Positions 50,678 through 58,399 of a stretch of 64,000 bases of DNA are shown piece by piece. Each line of letters opens with the position of its first letter. Position 1 is the first letter of the stretch. The position numbers and the translations under genes are program-made. The notes below the pieces were generated by a model. That model was given only the letters and a program-made list of their open reading frames with translations. It was not told the origin of the DNA and searched no databases. The DNA comes from CALBPI01 sp039821645. GTDB lineage: Bacteria; Pseudomonadota; Gammaproteobacteria; Steroidobacterales; Woeseiaceae. The stretch is taken from positions 3,105 to 67,104 of the forward strand of contig JBCBNU010000009.1 in the NCBI GenBank assembly GCA_039821645.1, in the 5' to 3' direction.

Positions 50678-51697
50678 ATGAGTGAATCACAACAAAGCAT
50701 CGTCCTGGCTGGCCGCCCTGACGGTTGGGTAAAGCCCGAGCATTTTGCATTGCAGTCAGCGCCTATGCCGACAGCGAAGACCGGCGAGCTTTTGTTGCGT
50801 CACCGCTTCCTGTCAGTGGATCCCTACATGCGCGGACGCATGAACGACGCGAAGAGTTATGTACCACCCTTCCAGATGGGCGAGCCGATCGTCGGTGGTG
50901 GCGTTGCTGAGGTCATGGAGAGTCAAGCCGAGGGTTGGCAAAAAGGTGATCTGCTGGTCGGCATGCTGCCATGGACGGAGTTCTCGGCGATGCGCCCAGA
51001 GGGTCTGCGTAAGTTGCCGGCGGTCAATGCGCCGCTATCCTGGCACCTCGGCATTCTTGGTATGCCCGGCATGACCGCTTATGTCGGGCTGATGGAGGTC
51101 GCGAAACTCCAGCCTGGCGACAGTGTCTTTGTGAACGCGGCGGCCGGCGCGGTGGGTTCGGTGGTTGGTCAGATCGCTAGAGCGATGGGTTGTTATGTGG
51201 TGGGCAGTGCCGGGGGACCGGATAAAGTCGCGCATCTTACAGACACACTCTGTTTCTCGGCTGCCTTTGATTACCGTGCGGAGAGTGATCTGCGCAAGAC
51301 GCTGCGTCACCATTTTCCGAAAGGTATCGATGTGCTCTTCGAGAATGTGGGTGGCCCGCAATTCGAAGCCGCAATCGCCAACATGGCCGTGTTCGGTCGT
51401 ATCGCACTCTGCGGAATGATCGCTGACTACAATGTGGAGCGCGACGCTTTGCCACCGGGACCCAAAGGCATGACACAGTTGATCGGCCGAAATGTCGCGC
51501 TTCAGGGCTTTATCGTCAGTAATTATCCGGACGCGGCTGCAAAGTGGGCGGCACTGGCCGGACGACTGCTTTCGACAGGACAATTGCAATACCACGAGAC
51601 AGTCTCTGAAGGTCTCGCGAGTGCACCCGAAGCTTTTATCAGCATGTTGCGCGGCGGTAATCTTGGCAAGCAGGTCGTGCAGGTGGCTGCTGAATGA
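50678..51697 (+). CDS. NADP-dependent MDR-family oxidoreductase (CurA/LTB4DH-like)
   Basis: Zinc-free medium-chain reductase of 339 residues, reducing activated double bonds (enones) with NADPH. The nucleotide-binding stretch VNAAAGAVGSVVGQIARAMG lies near residue 150. FLSVDPYMRGRM near residue 45 and FENVGGPQFEAAI are characteristic of the prostaglandin reductase/CurA branch. AAAGG precedes the ATG. Its stop overlaps the start of the gamma-glutamyltransferase gene (ATGA), so both are on one transcript. Confidence 0.92.
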   Translation: MSESQQSIVLAGRPDGWVKPEHFALQSAPMPTAKTGELLLRHRFLSVDPYMRGRMNDAKSYVPPFQMGEPIVGGGVAEVMESQAEGWQKGDLLVGMLPWTEFSAMRPEGLRKLPAVNAPLSWHLGILGMPGMTAYVGLMEVAKLQPGDSVFVNAAAGAVGSVVGQIARAMGCYVVGSAGGPDKVAHLTDTLCFSAAFDYRAESDLRKTLRHHFPKGIDVLFENVGGPQFEAAIANMAVFGRIALCGMIADYNVERDALPPGPKGMTQLIGRNVALQGFIVSNYPDAAAKWAALAGRLLSTGQLQYHETVSEGLASAPEAFISMLRGGNLGKQVVQVAAE

Positions 51698-53502
51698 TGC
51701 CTGTCTGGTCACGTAAGCTTTGCGGGTTACTGCGGTCGCTCGGTGCCGCTGCGATTGTGGTGGTGATCGCGGGACCCGCAAAGGTTCTTGCCGAGCCCGC
51801 TTCGATTGAGCCGATCATCGACTACTCGACGCGGCATCATGCGGTAGTGGATTCGCGTGGCATGGTTGCGGTGCAAAATGCGATCGCCGCAGAGGTGGGT
51901 GCCGAAGTTCTTGCCGAGGGTGGGAATGCCGTCGACGCGGCTGTCGCCGTTGGACTGGCTTTAGCGGTCACTCTGCCGCGGGCGGGGAACATCGGCGGCG
52001 GTGGGTTCATGCTGATCTACGATGCCGAGACGAAAGAGACGATCGCGCTCGACTACCGCGAGCGAGCACCGGCCGCTGCATCGCGCGACATGTTCATCAC
52101 CGAGTCCGGAGTTGCTGATGATCGAGCGGCGCGCTACAGCTACCGCAGTGTCGGTGTGCCAGGCACGGTTGCGGGCATGCACCGGGCGTTGCGCGAACAC
52201 GGAACGCTGAGTTGGGAAGAGGCGATTGCACCGGCTATTGAGCTTGCACGTGACGGCATACGCGTGAGCAACGACCTTGCGACGAATCTTGCGAGCGAGC
52301 GGGAGTGGCTGGGCTCGCATCCGGAGACCCGCCGCGTGTTCTATAAGCCCGACGGCAGCAGTTATGTGCCGGGCGAGATTTTGCGCCAACCGGATCTTGC
52401 ATGGTCTTTGCAGCAACTGTCTGACGAAGGGCCCGATGCATTGTACCGCGGTGCCGTAGGGAAGAAGATTGTGGCGGATATGCGCGCCAACGGCGGATTG
52501 ATTACCGAGCAGGACCTCGCGGACTACGAGGTAGCGGTGCGCACTCCGGTGCGAGGCGACTATCGGGGTTACGAGATCGTGTCCATGCCACCACCAAGCT
52601 CGGGTGGTGTTTTGATTATCCAGATGCTGAATGTCCTCGAGCAATTCGATGTGCGCGGTTTCGGATTCGGCAGTGCGAAGACCATCCACGTGATGACCGA
52701 GGCGATGCGAACAGCCTTTGCGGACCGCAGCGAGCATCTTGGTGATCCGGACTTCTACGCCGAGCAATTCGAATGGCTGTTGAGCAAAGCCTATGCGCGC
52801 AAGATTGCCGACCAGATTGACGTGCGAGAGGCACGAGAGTCGAGCGATGTGGCGCCGGGGGTCAATCAGAGCTACGAGAGCCCGGACACAACCCACTATG
52901 CGGTTGTTGATGCGGCGGGCAATGCGGTGGTGAACACCTACACGCTCAACTTCTCCTATGGGGCAGGGATCACCGCGCGCGGCACCGGCATCCTCCTGAA
53001 CAACGAGATGGATGATTTCTCAGCAAAGCCTGGTTCGCCGAATGGCTACGGCCTGATCGGTGCCGAAGCCAATGAGATTCAACCGGGCAAGCGCCCTTTG
53101 TCATCGATGACGCCGACGCTGGTATTCAAGGATGGACGTCCGGTGCTGCTGACGGGTTCGCCAGGTGGCAGCAAAATCATCAGCACGGTGCTCCAGGTAA
53201 TCGTCAACGTGATCGACCATGAGATGGCGGTGCTGGATGCGGTCGCTGCACCACGGTTTCATCACCAGTGGTTGCCTGATCGCCTGGAGCTGGAGCCGGG
53301 TTTCAGCCCCGATACCATCGATTTACTCAAAGCAATGGGTCACAATGTACTAGAGCGACGCCTAACCCAAGGCAGCGCCCAAACCATTTCAATCGATGGC
53401 GGATTATTTCGCGGCGCTGCAGACCCGCGCAGACCCGACGCGCTAGCACTTGGACCGGATGGTCTTGATTGCAGAACCAGCGTGACACCTTGCTCATTCT
53501 AG
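51694..53502 (+). CDS. ggt: Gamma-glutamyltransferase
   Basis: Periplasmic Ntn-hydrolase of 602 residues, cleaving glutathione and other gamma-glutamyl amides. The signal peptide (SLGAAAIVVVIAGPAKVLAE) ends near residue 32. The autoprocessing site and nucleophile are Thr399 in DTTHYAVVD; the large subunit precedes it, with GNAVDAAVAVGLALAV and GNIGGGGFML. The small subunit contains SMTPTLVF and TGSPGGSKI for the oxyanion hole. Two ATGs (51694, 51697) are possible; the first overlaps the reductase stop. Confidence 0.95.
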   Translation: MMPVWSRKLCGLLRSLGAAAIVVVIAGPAKVLAEPASIEPIIDYSTRHHAVVDSRGMVAVQNAIAAEVGAEVLAEGGNAVDAAVAVGLALAVTLPRAGNIGGGGFMLIYDAETKETIALDYRERAPAAASRDMFITESGVADDRAARYSYRSVGVPGTVAGMHRALREHGTLSWEEAIAPAIELARDGIRVSNDLATNLASEREWLGSHPETRRVFYKPDGSSYVPGEILRQPDLAWSLQQLSDEGPDALYRGAVGKKIVADMRANGGLITEQDLADYEVAVRTPVRGDYRGYEIVSMPPPSSGGVLIIQMLNVLEQFDVRGFGFGSAKTIHVMTEAMRTAFADRSEHLGDPDFYAEQFEWLLSKAYARKIADQIDVREARESSDVAPGVNQSYESPDTTHYAVVDAAGNAVVNTYTLNFSYGAGITARGTGILLNNEMDDFSAKPGSPNGYGLIGAEANEIQPGKRPLSSMTPTLVFKDGRPVLLTGSPGGSKIISTVLQVIVNVIDHEMAVLDAVAAPRFHHQWLPDRLELEPGFSPDTIDLLKAMGHNVLERRLTQGSAQTISIDGGLFRGAADPRRPDALALGPDGLDCRTSVTPCSF

Positions 53503-53511
53503 GAACACACA

Positions 53512-55341
53512 ATGACCACGCCTCTGAAGCTTCGCAATATTGCGATTATTGCGCATGTCGACCATGGCAAGACCACACTGGTCGATCAGTTGCTGAGCCA
53601 GTCAGGAACGCTCGATGCGCGCGCCGACGCGCCGGATCGGATCATGGATTCGAACGACCTGGAGCGCGAGCGCGGGATTACGATTCTGTCGAAAAATACG
53701 GCGATCGCGTGGAATGACTGGCGCATCAACATTGTAGACACGCCAGGGCACGCAGACTTCGGTGGCGAAGTTGAGCGCGTATTGTCGATGGTTGATAGCG
53801 TGTTGTTGCTGGTGGATGCCGTCGAAGGGCCTATGCCGCAAACCCGTTTTGTCACGGCAAAAGCATTTGCGCGTGGCTTCACGCCGTTGGTGGTGATCAA
53901 CAAGATTGACCGCGATGGCGCACGTCCCGACTGGGTGTTGGACCAGACATTCGATCTGTTTGATCGACTCGGTGCGACGGATGAGCAACTGGATTTCCCG
54001 GCAATTTATGCAAGCGGCCTTGCGGGCTATGCCAGCGAGGATGACACTGTTAGAGAGGGTGACATGCAGCCGCTGTTCGATGCCATTACGCGTCATGTCC
54101 CGGCGCCCGATGTCGACGCGGAGGGCGCACTGCAGTTGCAGGTGTCTAGCCTCGATTACGACCCCTACGTCGGAGTGATCGGCATCGGCCGTGTCAGTCG
54201 GGGCCAGGCGATCCCGAATACACCGCTGACCGTTGTTGATGCCATGGGCAACGAGCGCAACGCGCGTATCCTGGAGCTCTACGGGTTCCATGGACTGAAT
54301 CGTGTGCGTATCGATGAAGCGAACGCGGGCGACATCGTTGCATTTAGTGGCGTCGATCCGCTTTCGATCTCTGATACGTTGTGCCCGCGGGGAGAGGCGG
54401 ATGCACTACCCGCGCTAACCGTTGATGAGCCCACCATCAGCATGACCTTCCAGGTCAATCAGTCTCCGATGTCAGGTCGCGAAGGGAAATACCTGACCAG
54501 CCGCCAAATCAGCGAACGTTTGCAACAGGAGCTCAAGCACAACGTTGCTCTTCGCGTTGAGCAATTGGACGACCCGGACAAGTTCAAGGTGTCGGGCCGA
54601 GGCGAGTTACATCTGTCAGTGCTGATCGAAACGATGCGGCGCGAGGGTTATGAGCTTGCGGTATCCCGCCCGGAAGTGATCGAGATCGAGCGTGATGGGC
54701 AGGTACTCGAGCCCTACGAGATGCTCACGGTCGATTTTGATGATGATTATCAGGGTGCCGTCATGACCCGGCTGGCAGAGCGTAAGGGCGAGTTGCTTTC
54801 AATGACGGCCGAGCAACAGGGCAGGAGTCGACTCGAATACCGAATCCCTTCTCGCGGTCTCATCGGTTTTCGAACCGAATACTTGAGTGCAACCGCCGGA
54901 ACAGGGTTGATCTATCATGTGTTCGAAGTCTACGGGCCCAAGGTCGAACAGGCGATTGGTCAGAGAAACAACGGTGTCCTGATTTCAAACGTAGCGGGCA
55001 AGGCGCTAGCGTACGCATTGTTTAATCTCCAGGAGCGGGGCAGATTGTTTGTCGATCATGGTGCGGAAGTCTACGAGGGCATGCTCGTCGGTATTCATAG
55101 TCGTGGAAATGACCTCGTCGTCAACCCAACCAAGGCAAAGCAATTAACGAATATTCGTGCTGCTGGTTCGGATGAGAATTTGCTCCTGACGCCGCCCGTT
55201 AAGATGTCTCTCGAACAGGCGCTCGAGTTTATCGACGACGATGAACTCGTCGAGGTCACACCGACCAGCATCCGACTGCGGAAAAAACTGCTCGGAGAAT
55301 CGGATCGAAAACGCGCCTCGCGCCAAGCCAAGGCGGGTTGA
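53512..55341 (+). CDS. typA: Translational GTPase TypA/BipA
   Basis: Ribosome-associated GTPase of 609 residues involved in 50S assembly and stress growth. G1 is AHVDHGKTTL (residues 13-22), G2 lies within RERGIT, G3 is DTPGHADFGGE, and G4 NKIDRD. EF-G-like domains II, III and V follow, with the BipA-specific C-terminal domain (SRGLIGFRTEYLSAT, HSRGNDLVVNPTKAKQLTNIRA). The length is typical. AGGAA precedes the ATG by 8 bases. Confidence 0.97.
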   Translation: MTTPLKLRNIAIIAHVDHGKTTLVDQLLSQSGTLDARADAPDRIMDSNDLERERGITILSKNTAIAWNDWRINIVDTPGHADFGGEVERVLSMVDSVLLLVDAVEGPMPQTRFVTAKAFARGFTPLVVINKIDRDGARPDWVLDQTFDLFDRLGATDEQLDFPAIYASGLAGYASEDDTVREGDMQPLFDAITRHVPAPDVDAEGALQLQVSSLDYDPYVGVIGIGRVSRGQAIPNTPLTVVDAMGNERNARILELYGFHGLNRVRIDEANAGDIVAFSGVDPLSISDTLCPRGEADALPALTVDEPTISMTFQVNQSPMSGREGKYLTSRQISERLQQELKHNVALRVEQLDDPDKFKVSGRGELHLSVLIETMRREGYELAVSRPEVIEIERDGQVLEPYEMLTVDFDDDYQGAVMTRLAERKGELLSMTAEQQGRSRLEYRIPSRGLIGFRTEYLSATAGTGLIYHVFEVYGPKVEQAIGQRNNGVLISNVAGKALAYALFNLQERGRLFVDHGAEVYEGMLVGIHSRGNDLVVNPTKAKQLTNIRAAGSDENLLLTPPVKMSLEQALEFIDDDELVEVTPTSIRLRKKLLGESDRKRASRQAKAG

Positions 55342-55404
55342 CTGGCCAAGCGTGTACCGATGTGCGTAGTATCGGCACCTTGATCACGTCGCCGGGGGGT
55401 CGAC

Positions 55405-56685
55405 ATGTCTCAGGAGTCCGGGCGTATAGACCCACGAGCGTATTACGCGCTCGGCATTCTTACCGTCGTCTATACGCTGAACTTCATTGATCGTCAGATC
55501 ATATCGATCCTGTTGCCCTCGATTCAGGAAGAGCTTGTTATCAGCGACAAGCAGGCCGGCTTGCTGGCTGGGGCGTTCTTCGCCCTGTTCTACGCAACGC
55601 TGGGTGTACCGATTGCCACCATTGCGGACCGCGGCAATCGACGCAATCTGATTGCGATTGCGTTGACTGTCTGGAGTGCAATGACCGCACTTTGCGGCAT
55701 GGCGCAGAATTTCTTGCAACTGGGGCTCGCCCGAATGGGTGTCGGCGTCGGCGAGGCGGGTTGCAGCCCACCGGCGCACAGCATGATTTCCGATTATTTT
55801 CCGCCGAAACATCGAGCCACCGCGCTCGGTGTTTATTCGTTGGGCATCTCACTCGGCATCATGTTCGGACTATTTATCGGCGGGCGTATCGATGAGCTCT
55901 ATGGATGGCGTGTGGCATTCTTCATCGTCGGCATACCCGGAATCCTATTGGCGCTGATTTTCCGGTTCACGGTTTGGGAGCCGCCCCGCGGTCACTCCGA
56001 GGCTCGTGAGACTGGGGAAGGGCGACCGAGTATTGTCGATACGTTCGGATTCATGTTGCGCCGACGCTCGTTCGTGCATCTGGCATTCGGTGCGGGTCTA
56101 GCGGCGTTTACCGGTTACGGGGTGGTCACCTTTTTTCCAACGTTTCTCGTCCGAACTCATGCAATGTCGACCGGAGAAATTGGATTTTGGCTAGGTTTGA
56201 TTCTGGGTATCTCCGGTGGCGCGGGAATATTCTTTGGCGGCTATGCTTCGGATCGTTTCGGAATGACAGATTCGCGCTGGAAACTGTGGACGGTCGTCCT
56301 CGCTGGTGTGATCTCTCTCCCGTTCTCCATCGCTGTGTACCTTGTTGACAGCCCCTATGTCGCGCTCTGGATTTTTATTATTCCTGCGGCGCTTAGTAAC
56401 TTTTATCAAGCGACCAGTTTCGCTCAGACACAGAGTCTTGCGAATTTGCGAATGCGAGGTATGGCGGCAGCGGTATTACTACTGATCATCAATCTGATCG
56501 GGTTGGCATTAGGTCCATTGGTTGTCGGCGCAGTATCCGACTTCCTGGCGCCGCGATATGGCAACGACAGCATGCGTTATGCATTACTGTCTTTAAATCT
56601 CATCGCAGTGTGGAGTATGTGGCACTTCTACCGTGCGGGTGTGCATTTGCCGGGTGACCTGGCTCGTGCGAATGATTCCACCTAA
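55405..56685 (+). CDS. MFS transporter
   Basis: Major facilitator protein of 426 residues with about 12 hydrophobic helices. The loop 2-3 motif appears as GVPIATIADRGNRRNLIA, and NFIDRQIISILLPSIQEEL is the first helix region, typical of the spinster-like/hexuronate branch. R-rich loop residues and a central cytoplasmic loop (about 195-215) are visible. The substrate cannot be assigned. The ATG is preceded by a G-rich stretch. Its 3' end overlaps the convergent GST gene by 4 bases. Confidence 0.92.
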   Translation: MSQESGRIDPRAYYALGILTVVYTLNFIDRQIISILLPSIQEELVISDKQAGLLAGAFFALFYATLGVPIATIADRGNRRNLIAIALTVWSAMTALCGMAQNFLQLGLARMGVGVGEAGCSPPAHSMISDYFPPKHRATALGVYSLGISLGIMFGLFIGGRIDELYGWRVAFFIVGIPGILLALIFRFTVWEPPRGHSEARETGEGRPSIVDTFGFMLRRRSFVHLAFGAGLAAFTGYGVVTFFPTFLVRTHAMSTGEIGFWLGLILGISGGAGIFFGGYASDRFGMTDSRWKLWTVVLAGVISLPFSIAVYLVDSPYVALWIFIIPAALSNFYQATSFAQTQSLANLRMRGMAAAVLLLIINLIGLALGPLVVGAVSDFLAPRYGNDSMRYALLSLNLIAVWSMWHFYRAGVHLPGDLARANDST

Positions 56686-57338
56686 TCGGTGGGTTTGAAT
56701 TGGTCTGGATGGGCATGAATGAATGCTGTCTCGTTTAGACAGCGATGCTCGATTTTGCTGATTTCAGGATAGCGTGCCAGATCAACCTCGAATCGTCGCG
56801 CGTTGTACAGCTGCGGCAACAAGAAGCACTCGGCGATTGTGGTGCGATCACCGACGCAATATCCCGGCGCTCTATCGGTACCATTCAGCAGTGCTTCGAA
56901 GGCAGTGAATCCTTTTGACATCCAATGGCGATTCCATGCGTTGATCGATTCTGTGTCTGCGCCGAACTCGGCGCGCAGATATTGCAGGATTCGGAGGTTG
57001 TTGACTGGGTGAACGTCGCAACCAATCAGCGCACTGAACTCGCGCACCCGTTGACGCGGTACGGTGTCAGAAGGCAGCAGTGCGGGTGCTGGGTAGTGCT
57101 CCTCAAGATAGTCAATAATCGCCGGCGACTGCAGCAGTTCCAGACCGTCAATTTCAAGCACAGGTACCGCAGCCATCGGGTTCATTTGCATGAACGCATC
57201 GTCGTGTTGCGCGCCTCTGTCCAGACGAATATCGATACTCTCAAATGCAATGCCTTTCAGATTCAGGGCGATCCGAGTCCGATAAGTCGTGGAGCTGCGG
57301 TAGTAGCCGAGAAGTCGGACTGACGATGATTCTGTCAT
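56682..57338 (-). CDS. maiA: Maleylacetoacetate isomerase (zeta-class GST)
   Basis: Zeta-class glutathione transferase of 218 residues, isomerising maleylacetoacetate or maleylpyruvate with glutathione. The N-terminal active-site motif YRSSTTYRTRIALNLKG has the SSxxxR pattern of the zeta class, and LLQSPAIIDYLEE binds glutathione. CDVHPVNNLRILQYL and the W...W...GF pattern of the C-terminal domain are also zeta features. Tyrosine-pathway partners are not in the window, so the in vivo substrate is open. Confidence 0.9.
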   Translation of the reverse strand: MTESSSVRLLGYYRSSTTYRTRIALNLKGIAFESIDIRLDRGAQHDDAFMQMNPMAAVPVLEIDGLELLQSPAIIDYLEEHYPAPALLPSDTVPRQRVREFSALIGCDVHPVNNLRILQYLRAEFGADTESINAWNRHWMSKGFTAFEALLNGTDRAPGYCVGDRTTIAECFLLPQLYNARRFEVDLARYPEISKIEHRCLNETAFIHAHPDQFKPTD

Positions 57339-57367
57339 GGTTGTCCCTTTTCAGATGTCGTGGCCGG

Positions 57368-57373
57368 TATCAT
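57368..57373 (+). promoter_or_regulatory. Candidate -10 element TATCAT followed by GCGC
   Basis: GGTATCATGCGC (57366-57377) lies 42 bases upstream of the xdhC-like start, in the divergent region with maiA. The same 12 bases occur at 30449-30460. No -35 of good match is at 16-18 bases. Confidence 0.35.
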
Positions 57374-57409
57374 GCGCAGGGCAAAGATGGCATGCAACCG
57401 GGGTAGCGA

Positions 57410-58399
57410 GTGCGGCACAAGAATCGGCTCTTTAGGCAGTTTGAAGTCTGGCGAAATGATGGCCATGAGATGGTGTTTGCCCTCGTGGTTGCCACCTCTG
57501 GTTCGACGTATGCAAAGCCTGGCGATTTCATGCTGATAACCGACAGCGGCCTGTTCCAGGGGCTACTGTCCGGTGGATGTGTCGAAGGCGATCTTGCCCT
57601 TCGCGCTCAGGATGTGTTGCGAAGTGATGGTGCCGCACTTGTCGATTACGATCTTGGAGGGGAACACGATGCGCTTTGGGGAATGGGCGCCGGTTGCGAT
57701 GGCCGCCTTCAGATTCTGCTTGAGTGTTTGCGAGGCGACGCGCTGCGTGTATTTGTTGAACTCGCGAAGCGCTACGCGGATGGCAGACTCTCCAAGGTAA
57801 CGCTCGAAGGCAGTTTGGGACAGCTGCAATGGCACCTTGCCGAATCGGCGCAAGGGACGACATCATTTGAGCTCGCGGACACGATATCAGGCGGTTTCCT
57901 GATTACGGCACCCCCCAACGTTCTCGTGTGTGGCGGCGGCGAAGACGTCTCGCCGCTCGTCGATCTGGCAACGGCCATGGGATGGCGAGTGACGGTGGCA
58001 GAGCACCGTCCGCACTATGTGGATTCGAGGGCTGCGGAAGGTGCGGTCGTAATCACCGGTGACTCAGTCGCTGAGCTCACTCAAAACATTGAGATGCAGC
58101 GTTACGACGCCGTTGTCGTAATGAGTCACCACCTTGGAAACGATATCAAGTACCTGACCGCGATCGCCCGGCATGCGCATTGGCAGTACATCGGTCTCTT
58201 AGGGCCGCCGCATCGACGCGAGCGCATCGTTACGGCATTGCCTCAAATCGCAGCGCTGAATGAGGTGCTGTATGGACCGGCGGGCTTAAATATTGGCGGG
58301 AGAGAACCTGCCAGTATCGCGCTATCGATTATTGCTCAGATTCACCAGTGTCTGGCAGGAACGGGCAGACTGACGGGAACGATCAGTTCTCGAGATTGA
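57410..58399 (+). CDS. XdhC/CoxI family protein
   Basis: XdhC-type protein of 329 residues, a molybdenum cofactor chaperone that sulfurates and inserts Moco into xanthine dehydrogenase-family enzymes. The N-terminal domain has the hallmark VATSGSTYAKPGDFMLI and the LLSGGCVEGDL Cys. The C-terminal Rossmann domain begins NVLVCGGGEDVSPLV. No xdhA/xdhB or other molybdoenzyme gene is in the window, so the client lies elsewhere. It starts at GTG 57410. It overlaps the convergent TonB-domain gene by 17 bases. Confidence 0.9.
   Translation: MRHKNRLFRQFEVWRNDGHEMVFALVVATSGSTYAKPGDFMLITDSGLFQGLLSGGCVEGDLALRAQDVLRSDGAALVDYDLGGEHDALWGMGAGCDGRLQILLECLRGDALRVFVELAKRYADGRLSKVTLEGSLGQLQWHLAESAQGTTSFELADTISGGFLITAPPNVLVCGGGEDVSPLVDLATAMGWRVTVAEHRPHYVDSRAAEGAVVITGDSVAELTQNIEMQRYDAVVVMSHHLGNDIKYLTAIARHAHWQYIGLLGPPHRRERIVTALPQIAALNEVLYGPAGLNIGGREPASIALSIIAQIHQCLAGTGRLTGTISSRD

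Noticed and set aside
51961..52896. 311-codon open frame on the strand opposite ggt
   Set aside because: Lies wholly inside a well-supported gene with clear motifs; its translation is rich in Arg/His/Cys and shows no recognisable domain, as expected for a mirror frame in a GC-rich gene.
57410..58399. XdhC as part of a xanthine dehydrogenase operon
   Set aside because: Flanked by maiA and the TonB-domain gene, both on the opposite strand; no molybdoenzyme subunits in the window.
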